Source of the DNA: Marinobacterium sedimentorum
GTDB lineage: Bacteria > Pseudomonadota > Gammaproteobacteria > Pseudomonadales > Balneatricaceae
Direction: 5' to 3'
NCBI RefSeq assembly: GCF_024267675.1
Contig: NZ_JALDYX010000008.1
Coordinates: 1-64,000, forward strand
DNA: 64,000 bases
The notes under the pieces were generated by a model. That model saw only the letters and a program-made list of their open reading frames with translations. It made no database searches and was not told the origin of the DNA. The stretch's first letter is position 1; the number at the start of each line of letters is the position of its first letter. This document shows, piece by piece, positions 57,663-64,000 of the stretch. Made by a program: the position numbers and the translations under genes.

Positions 57663-60600
57663 TTAGCGGGGCAGAAGAATTTCCGACAGGGCGTCGCTGT
57701 TGCTATGGGAGTTCCTGGCAAGCTCGATCAACTCGGCGCAGCTGCCGGGGCGTGCCAGCAGGAAACCCTGCAGCTCGTCACAGCCCAGCTTCTTCAGGAC
57801 AGCCTGTTGCGCGGCGGTCTCGATACCTTCGGCCACGACCTTGAAACGCAGGCTGTGGGCCATGGTGATGATGGCCTCGATCAGGTTTTCGTCATCGGCG
57901 TTGCCAGGGATATCGATCACAAAGGAGCGGTCGATCTTGACGGTGTTGACCGGCAGCTTCTTAAGGTACGCCAGGGAGGAGTAGCCGGTGCCGAAGTCGT
58001 CGATGGACAGCGATATGCCCATGTCGCGCAGTTCATAGAGGGTGCCGAGAATGCGGTTGATATCGTCAATCACGACGCTCTCGGTGATTTCCAGCTCCAG
58101 CAGTTCGGGCGCCAGGCCGCTGATTCGAAGCGCATCGCAGATGTCGGGAATCAGTTCCGGGTCGCGCAGCTGACGGGGCGACAGGTTCACCGATACGGGG
58201 ATCGGGTACGGGCTCTTGCTATTCCATTCCACGGCTTCGGCGCAGGCCTGTTGCAGCGCCCAGGGACCGAGCTCCAGTATCATGCCCGACTCCTCGGCCA
58301 GGGTGATAAAGGTGAACGGGGATATCAGGCCCTGTTCGGGGTGCCGCCAGCGCAGCAGGGCTTCGGCGCCGAGGATGCGTTGGCCGTCTATATCAAAGCG
58401 TGGTTGATACTGCAGAAAGAGTTCACCGTTGGACTGGGCGCGTCTGAGGCCGTCGTTCAGTTGCTGGTGCTGCTGAGCCTGCTGATTCACGCCGCTGTCG
58501 AAAAAGAGGATGGCGTTGCGGCCCTGCTGCTTGACGTGATGTGCCGTGGTATCGGCCTTGGCCAGCAGGGAATGGGCGTCACTGGCGTCATCAGGGAACA
58601 GCGAAATGCCGATGCTGCAGGTCACCAGGGTCTCCGAGTCGGCGAGAACAAATGGCCGCTGAAAGGCCTGCTGAATGGAACGCGCAACAGTATGGCTGCT
58701 GCTGGCATCGGGAATGTCGTCCAGAATAATGCTGAACTCGTCGCCGCCCAGGCGCGCCAGGGTTTCGCCCGACTCCAGGCATCCTTCGATGCGTCTGGCT
58801 GTTTCGCGCAGCAGCTGGTCACCCACAGTCGGGCCCAGGCTTTCGTTAATACTCTTGAAACCATCGATATCGACGAAGAGTACCGCCACTGTGTCCTGGT
58901 TTTTCGCGGCCTTGTGCAGTATCTGGTCCAGCCGCACACAGAACTGCTGCCGATTAGGCAGGCCGGTGAGGCTGTCGTAGCGCGAGGTCAGCTCAAGCTG
59001 CTGCTCGGTGCCGGGAGCCCGGCTGATATCGGAGAATAGGGCGACGTAGCGATCTTCGTCGTGGCTGTTTGTGGCATCGCCCTGCAGGCATGAGACAGAC
59101 AGCCAGATGGGCATCAATGCGCCGTTGGCCTGTTGCAGCACGGCTTCGCTTTGCAGCTGGCCTAGGTGCTCAAGCTGCTCAAACTGTTGCGGTTGTTGCA
59201 CGAGCGGGCTGAAAGGCTGACCGCAGACCTGCAGCAGGCTAAAGCCGCTAAGGTGCAGGTAGGCTGCATTGGCGGTGATGATATTGCCGCGTCGATCGAG
59301 CACCAGAATGGCTTCGTGGGTGCTGTTGAATACCTGGTCGGTGAGTTTCAGGTGATCGGCATCGAGCCTGTATTCGGTAACATCCAGAATGACGCCGCCA
59401 ATGCCCTCGACTTGATCCTCGCTGTTCAGGATCGGGAACAGGGTGCCAAGAAATTCACGCCTGCCGCGATCCGCCGTCTCTATGCTGTATTCGATGCGTA
59501 GGTCGCAGCGCTTGCACAGAACCTGCTGGTCGGCCTGATTGAGCTGCTGCGCCAGGGCATCGGGGTGCAGGTCGGCATCGCGCAGGCCTATGATCTGATC
59601 TGCGCTCAGGCCAATGGCGCGGGCGCAGGCCGGGTTGATCATGCGATAGCGCAGATTGCTGTCCTTGAGAAAGATGAGACTGGATGTATGGGATAGAATG
59701 GATGTGACCCGATGTTCATTCTCTTGCAGGCGCTGCAGCATGCCTTGTACGGCATTGGCCAGCGGCTTCATTTCGGGTGAAGGGGCCCTGAATTCAGGTT
59801 TTTTCCCGGGCACCGCGTCGAGATAGTGGCTGAGCTGGCGTATCGGCCGCTGCGCCAGTCGGCAAAGCACCAGCACCAGTAATGCACCGATCACCAGGGC
59901 GCCGAGCAGGCCGTAGCCGATCTTGCCGGCAAAAGCCTGGCGCATAAGGATGCCGGCGTGATCAGGCAGCAGCAGGCGAACTTCGAAGCGGTTATCAGGC
60001 TCAATAAACAGGCTGTGTCGTTGCACAATGCTGTCATCGGGGATCGCTGCCTGGCTGGCGCGGGCATCCGTACCGGCATCGGCGCTTGTGCCGGTTTCGC
60101 CGGCCGCATAGCTGGCATCCAGTATCTGCAGCTGATCCGGTGTCTCGCTCAGGGCGCCAATACGTTTGTTGTCGGTATAAAGTGCGATAGCGCGGGCTTC
60201 GGAAATCGACTGTATCTGGTTGAGAATCCAGAAGTTGTCATTGAGAATGACAAAAGAATGCAGGTAACCGACAACTTCACCGAAGGGGGCGGCAATAATC
60301 GGCAAGCTTAGGCGCAGCAGCTGGTAGTCCTGCTGTTTTTGCCGGGTCGTCAGGGTGGCCCAGGTATCAGGTACAATGCGGCGCGATACAAGCTCTGCCA
60401 GCGGAAGGTAGACATTAAAGAGTGCAGCACCCGGTACCAGGGTGAGAGGGCCGTCTTTCAGCTGGACAGCAAAGGCCTGAATATGTTCGCCGCCGCGACT
60501 GTTAATGGTTTTTTGCAGCAGTGTCCTGATGCCGGCGAGGTTGGCGCTGCTGGCTTCCTGAATGAGTTGCGGGCTTTGGGCCAGGGTGGCGGACGAGCGT

Positions 60601-60827
60601 GCAATGCCCTGCAGATGGCTCTCGAACAGCTGGTCGATGAGCGCCGCATGACGACGATGGGACAATGCCTGCTCCTGCTCGAGTACCTGCATCGAACTCT
60701 GGTAGGCGGGTATCAGTATCAGCAGTGACAGTGTAAGTGTCGCAGCAATAACGATGGCAAGTACGGTGTTGGTAAAGCTCAGCTTACGCAAGTGCCGCCT
60801 CCCTGCTGAATTTGCTTTCAGTATCAT
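57663..60827 (-). CDS. LuxQ-like periplasmic sensor fused to PAS-PAS-GGDEF-EAL
   Basis: The 1054-residue inner-membrane protein has a first helix (about 19-41), a periplasmic domain to about 300, a second helix (304-323), two PAS domains (about 372-485 and 493-600), a GGDEF domain with intact GGDEF at 694-698, and an EAL domain with EALLRW (822-827), DDFGTGYS (943-950) and VAEGIET. The periplasmic part resembles LuxQ: AALIDQLFESHLQGI and GEVVGYLHSFVILNDNFWIL match conserved LuxQ positions. Its start overlaps the stop of a LuxP-like gene (ATGA). It should make or degrade c-di-GMP in response to the LuxP-like receptor. I see no RxxD inhibitory site. Confidence 0.88.
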   Translation of the reverse strand: MILKANSAGRRHLRKLSFTNTVLAIVIAATLTLSLLILIPAYQSSMQVLEQEQALSHRRHAALIDQLFESHLQGIARSSATLAQSPQLIQEASSANLAGIRTLLQKTINSRGGEHIQAFAVQLKDGPLTLVPGAALFNVYLPLAELVSRRIVPDTWATLTTRQKQQDYQLLRLSLPIIAAPFGEVVGYLHSFVILNDNFWILNQIQSISEARAIALYTDNKRIGALSETPDQLQILDASYAAGETGTSADAGTDARASQAAIPDDSIVQRHSLFIEPDNRFEVRLLLPDHAGILMRQAFAGKIGYGLLGALVIGALLVLVLCRLAQRPIRQLSHYLDAVPGKKPEFRAPSPEMKPLANAVQGMLQRLQENEHRVTSILSHTSSLIFLKDSNLRYRMINPACARAIGLSADQIIGLRDADLHPDALAQQLNQADQQVLCKRCDLRIEYSIETADRGRREFLGTLFPILNSEDQVEGIGGVILDVTEYRLDADHLKLTDQVFNSTHEAILVLDRRGNIITANAAYLHLSGFSLLQVCGQPFSPLVQQPQQFEQLEHLGQLQSEAVLQQANGALMPIWLSVSCLQGDATNSHDEDRYVALFSDISRAPGTEQQLELTSRYDSLTGLPNRQQFCVRLDQILHKAAKNQDTVAVLFVDIDGFKSINESLGPTVGDQLLRETARRIEGCLESGETLARLGGDEFSIILDDIPDASSSHTVARSIQQAFQRPFVLADSETLVTCSIGISLFPDDASDAHSLLAKADTTAHHVKQQGRNAILFFDSGVNQQAQQHQQLNDGLRRAQSNGELFLQYQPRFDIDGQRILGAEALLRWRHPEQGLISPFTFITLAEESGMILELGPWALQQACAEAVEWNSKSPYPIPVSVNLSPRQLRDPELIPDICDALRISGLAPELLELEITESVVIDDINRILGTLYELRDMGISLSIDDFGTGYSSLAYLKKLPVNTVKIDRSFVIDIPGNADDENLIEAIITMAHSLRFKVVAEGIETAAQQAVLKKLGCDELQGFLLARPGSCAELIELARNSHSNSDALSEILLPR

Positions 60828-61963
60828 TGCGCTGCACTGTAACGAAATGCCTTGTCTGTGAGAGTCTTCAGTTCACTTGCCGGTATATCCCGCGTAACCA
60901 GGACCATTTCGCCGGAAAAAACCTGTGGCACCCGATCGGAGTGCTGCTCCAGCTCTGCCTTTATGGCTTCTGCCATGGCGACGCCGTTGTCGTCGTTGAT
61001 GCGCATGACGGTAAGATCCAGTTCGCCGCGCCGAAGCGCCTCAAGCTCCGCCTTGCCGCCGCCCCAGCCATTCACCGTAACCTGCTCCAGCTTGCCACGC
61101 ATGCGCAGTGCTTCGATGGCACCCAGAGCGGTATCGGTGGTGCAGGCAAACAGCATGTTCAGGTCAGGGTGGCGATCCAGCTCCTGTAGCGTTGCATCCC
61201 GCGCCAGGTCGGGTTCATTGTTGGTGTAGTAGCTGCCGAGTTGGCGGGTTACCGGGTTTTCGTTGGCAATGCGAATAAAGGTGTCTCCGCGCAGGCGGCT
61301 GATGTAGCCGTGGGAGGAGTACAGCATGGCGTATTGCTTCGGGGTGCTGCTGTCGGCCAGCAAGGTCTGCGCCAGCAAGCGGGTGCCGGCCTGATGATCG
61401 AATCCGACATACAGGAACGGCGGGCGTGTAGACCAGCCGTGCAGTGGCGTGGTGACATTCTGCAGGATGAGCCTGGGTGTTTTCTGTGCCAGAATTTTTT
61501 CGATCAGCTGGCGATGGATCAGCGCACCAAGAGTGAAGACGAGATAGTCCGGCTTCCACTCCAGCGACCTTTGCAGCTGAGTCGCCAGAACCGAGGGATC
61601 GTCGTCGAGCCCGGAAAGGTGTGTCTGCAGCTCGTAGCGGATGTTCAGTTCCTTCAGGCGAGCCTCGAATGCCAGAATGCTGAGGCGCCAGTAATCTGAT
61701 GTCTGAAGGGCCGGGTAAATAATGGCGATGCGCACGGGGCGACTCTGGGGTGCAGTCAGTGCAACGGCAGGGCCGCTGACGATGCCGGCAAAGGTTGCCA
61801 TGCGTTCGACCTGCTCGGGGTGTTGCTGCAGGTAGTCATCCAGTGGAGTGTAGTCTTCAATGCTGAAGGCCAGCTGCGGTAATAGCAGCAACACAAGCAG
61901 TGCCAGACCGTATCCCTGGTTCGGGCCTGGTGACAAAAGACGGGTTATCCTGGCTAAAAACAT
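60824..61963 (-). CDS. luxP: LuxP-like autoinducer-2 periplasmic binding protein
   Basis: The 379-residue protein has an N-terminal hydrophobic export segment (GLALLVLLLLPQLAFS) and aligns by eye with Vibrio LuxP throughout. Segments include IIYPALQTSDYWRL, LILQNVTTPLHGW, PFLYVGFDHQAG, GYISRLRGDTFIR, NGWGGGKAELEAL and VMRINDDNGVAMAEAIK. Residues known to contact boronated AI-2 are kept: Gln87, Ser89, Trp92, Asn169, Arg225, Thr276, Trp300 and Arg321. It is translationally coupled to the LuxQ-like GGDEF/EAL protein, so it is probably its ligand-binding partner. Confidence 0.88.
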   Translation of the reverse strand: MFLARITRLLSPGPNQGYGLALLVLLLLPQLAFSIEDYTPLDDYLQQHPEQVERMATFAGIVSGPAVALTAPQSRPVRIAIIYPALQTSDYWRLSILAFEARLKELNIRYELQTHLSGLDDDPSVLATQLQRSLEWKPDYLVFTLGALIHRQLIEKILAQKTPRLILQNVTTPLHGWSTRPPFLYVGFDHQAGTRLLAQTLLADSSTPKQYAMLYSSHGYISRLRGDTFIRIANENPVTRQLGSYYTNNEPDLARDATLQELDRHPDLNMLFACTTDTALGAIEALRMRGKLEQVTVNGWGGGKAELEALRRGELDLTVMRINDDNGVAMAEAIKAELEQHSDRVPQVFSGEMVLVTRDIPASELKTLTDKAFRYSAAQ

Positions 61964-62281
61964 GGCAATCTACCTATTCCATTAGAATGAGCCCATTGTC
62001 GTAGCACGGCTGACAGGGTTCACAACGTCCACTGTAGGTCAGGCCTCGCGCCTGACGCAAGCGCATGCCTGGCGGCGGGCGGCGGATACCTTTCCACCTG
62101 CTCCAGGCGCAATGGCACTTTCACGCCTGTCGCCAGCACAACAGACTGTTCCGAACATCATCTTAAACGAAGGCACCTTAATTATCCTGCGTTTGTTTGG
62201 ATTACCGGTGCCGGATTGGCTGGACGCAAAGCTGTAACTGGCGGGAAAGGGCGCTGGAGACTGCTATTGAAAACGCAGCTC
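61964..62281. other. Intergenic region upstream of the luxP-like operon
   Basis: This gap contains the presumed promoter of the leftward luxP-like operon and the end of the methyltransferase gene. I see no gene. The GC-rich part at 62040-62110 has short inverted repeats (GCGCGCC-like) but no clear terminator. Confidence 0.45.
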
Positions 62282-63106
62282 TTATGCAGGCTTGGCCAGG
62301 TATTGCATCACGCCTATAGCGCCATGGCGAAGGTTGTGCAGCAGGTTGGCAAACATGAGGGGGAAGTCCGGCCCCAGAATCAGTGCCGGTGTTAGTCTGA
62401 GAGTCTGGGCTTCGGTACGGCTGTCCTGTCGCTGGCGCCAGGCCAGGGTGGCGGCCGTCAGGTCGGTGGCCGTGCAAATCTGAAAGCCGCGGGCCTGCAG
62501 CAGTGCGCTCAGCGTGGCGTGGCTGTGCAGGTGGGATTGCTCCTGTCCGCGCGCCCAGGGAACCGGAAACTGCATCTGCGAGGGGGCAGGCCCCTGAACC
62601 AGTTCGTGCAGCACCAGGTGGCCGCCAGGTTTCAGCACACGCAGGCATTCATCCAGCGCCTGGTCTGGCTTGGGCATGTTCAGCAGGCTGTGTTGCAGCA
62701 CTATGGCATCGAAATGATCGCTGGCAAAGGGCATGCATTGGGCGTCGCCCGAGACCTGTGTCAGACAGCAGGGTGGCTGATACAGCTGGCACAGTGCCAG
62801 GCTCAGCCGGTTGAGGTTGTGACACAGGTCCAGCCCGGTGACATCAGCCCCTGGCAGCTGTGCCAGCAGGCGCAGCAGGCCGCCGGCGCCCGAGCCTGCA
62901 TCCAGAATACGCGGTGCTGGCTGTGGCGCCAGGCAGGCCGCCAATGTATCGCGCAGGTGCAAGGAGGCCTGCAGGCCACCGCTATGTAGCTGATCAATAG
63001 GCGCGAGCTGCCAGGCATCAGCGCCATCGGGGCAGGCACTGCGCAGCTGCGACAGCAGCGCCTGCTGCTGTTGCAGGTTATCGCCGTAGTGGCTGTCGAT
63101 GGACAT
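62282..63106 (-). CDS. SAM-dependent methyltransferase (class I)
   Basis: The 274-residue protein has the class I SAM-binding motif RILDAGSGAGGLLRLLAQLP, then DVTGLDLCHNLNRLSLAL and FDAIVLQHSLLNMPKPDQAL, typical of the Methyltransf_11 group. The substrate is unknown. AGGA precedes the ATG. It lies between the synthetase gene and the luxP-like operon in the same direction. Confidence 0.85.
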   Translation of the reverse strand: MSIDSHYGDNLQQQQALLSQLRSACPDGADAWQLAPIDQLHSGGLQASLHLRDTLAACLAPQPAPRILDAGSGAGGLLRLLAQLPGADVTGLDLCHNLNRLSLALCQLYQPPCCLTQVSGDAQCMPFASDHFDAIVLQHSLLNMPKPDQALDECLRVLKPGGHLVLHELVQGPAPSQMQFPVPWARGQEQSHLHSHATLSALLQARGFQICTATDLTAATLAWRQRQDSRTEAQTLRLTPALILGPDFPLMFANLLHNLRHGAIGVMQYLAKPA

Positions 63107-63138
63107 TGTCAGTCCTTTTTGGTCCTTGTCCGCCCGGC

Positions 63139-64000
63139 TCAGTCCTGACCCAGTCCCAGTTCATCGATTGAGATTTCGCGCATCTTGAACTTCTGAATCT
63201 TGCCGGTCACTGTCATCGGGAATTCATCGACAAACTTGAAGTAGCGCGGGATCTTGAAGTGCGTAATCTGGCCCTTGCAGAAGGCCCGCAGCTCATCGGC
63301 ACTCACGCTGGTGGCACCGGGTTGCAGCTTGACCCAGGCGATCAGCTCTTCGCCAAACTTCTTGTCCGGCACGCCTGTGACCTGGACATCGGAAATGGAC
63401 GGGTGAGTATAGAGAAACTCTTCCACTTCCTTGGGATAGACGTTCTCGCCGCCACGAATCACCATGTCCTTGATACGGCCCACGATCTGGATATAGCCCT
63501 CGTCATCCATGGTGGCAAGGTCCTCGGTGTGCATCCAGCCGTTGGCATCTATGGCGCTTTTAGTGGCTTCTTCATTATTCCAGTACTTCAGCATAACGCT
63601 GTAGCCGCGGGTGCAAAGCTCACCTATGGTGCCGCGCGGGACTATCTGGCCGGTCGCAGGATCAACGATCTTGGATTCCAGGTGCGGCTGGGTGCGGCCC
63701 ACGGTGGTCACGCGCTTGTCGAAGGGGTCATTGGCGGCGGTCTGGGTGGATACCGGGCTGGTTTCGGTCATGCCGTAGGCGATCTGCACCTCCTCCATGT
63801 GCATTTTGGAATTCACCGCTTTCATCACTTCGGCCGGGCAGATGGAGCCCGCCATTATCCCGGTACGCAGCGAGCTGAGGTCGTAGCCTGCGAAGTCGGG
63901 GTGCTCCAGCTCGGCGATAAACATGGTAGGTACACCGTACAGGGCGGTGGCCCGTTCTTCGGCCACGGTATCGAGCACGGTCTTGGGGTCGAAGCCCTCG
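63139..64000 (-). CDS. AMP-binding acyl-CoA synthetase, C-terminal part (5' end outside window)
   Basis: The frame is open to the window edge, so only the C-terminal 280-odd residues are present. Motifs of the adenylate-forming family are clear: [15 protein letters not shown] (A5 type), [40 protein letters not shown], and the catalytic Lys in [13 protein letters not shown]. It should activate a fatty or other carboxylic acid to its CoA thioester. Substrate chain length cannot be read. Confidence 0.92.
   Translation of the reverse strand, partial: EGFDPKTVLDTVAEERATALYGVPTMFIAELEHPDFAGYDLSSLRTGIMAGSICPAEVMKAVNSKMHMEEVQIAYGMTETSPVSTQTAANDPFDKRVTTVGRTQPHLESKIVDPATGQIVPRGTIGELCTRGYSVMLKYWNNEEATKSAIDANGWMHTEDLATMDDEGYIQIVGRIKDMVIRGGENVYPKEVEEFLYTHPSISDVQVTGVPDKKFGEELIAWVKLQPGATSVSADELRAFCKGQITHFKIPRYFKFVDEFPMTVTGKIQKFKMREISIDELGLGQD

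Noticed and set aside
57408..59039. 543-codon rightward open frame
   Set aside because: It lies antisense to the GGDEF-EAL gene; GC-rich coding DNA leaves the opposite frame open by chance, and no domain is recognisable.

Overview
The window is a 64 kb, mostly GC-rich piece of a proteobacterial chromosome. The P2-type prophage, the LuxP-like quorum receptor, the GGDEF/EAL signalling gene and the gene style suggest a gammaproteobacterium, perhaps an Oceanospirillales/Marinobacterium-like marine organism. That placement is inference only; there is no rRNA here.

Bases 1-16940 carry a decayed IS66 transposase end (338-500) and then a catabolic island. A leftward run (10055 to 1300) encodes two paralogous amidohydrolase-2 decarboxylase-like proteins, a UbiD decarboxylase with its UbiX flavin prenyltransferase, a CobW metallochaperone, an NCS2 nucleobase-type permease, an 8-oxoguanine-deaminase-like amidohydrolase and an arylmalonate-decarboxylase-like protein. 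A divergent rightward run (11578-16157) encodes a two-subunit, Tat-exported molybdenum hydroxylase of the IorAB type, a LysR regulator and an XdhC-like maturation factor. A second LysR gene sits between the two runs. Together they look like uptake, hydroxylation, deamination or ring opening, and decarboxylation of an N-heteroaromatic carboxylate whose identity cannot be read from sequence.

Bases 16973-56276 are an apparently complete P2-like prophage of about 39.3 kb in a tRNA-Val(GAC) gene, bounded by a 101-bp direct repeat (98/101 identical) that also duplicates the tRNA terminator. The virion genes match P2 (Q P | O N M L X, lysis genes, R S, V W J I H G, FI FII E/E' T U D). The control and replication part does not: int and xis end a long leftward early operon containing a primase-helicase, a CII-like regulator, an Ogr-like activator and a CsrA homologue. 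Three TGT-N13-ACA sites with a GC tract 32-33 bp away lie upstream of O, V and FI and are likely Ogr-type late promoters. Cargo sits in four places: 25174-28413 (WYL/BRCT-like protein, GIY-YIG-like protein, membrane protein, YafN/YafO), 37824-39432 (extra tail-fibre genes), 40484-42742 (Com-Dam and a DUF2971 protein) and 52081-55023 (trypsin-like protease cassette).

Bases 56277-64000 return to host genes: a PA14-domain secreted protein, a LuxP-like AI-2 receptor overlapping a LuxQ-like periplasmic sensor fused to PAS-GGDEF-EAL, a methyltransferase and the C-terminal part of an acyl-CoA synthetase. The LuxP/LuxQ-c-di-GMP pair is the most striking candidate new system; the paralogue pair with a lost metal motif, the catabolic cluster and the prophage late-promoter set follow.
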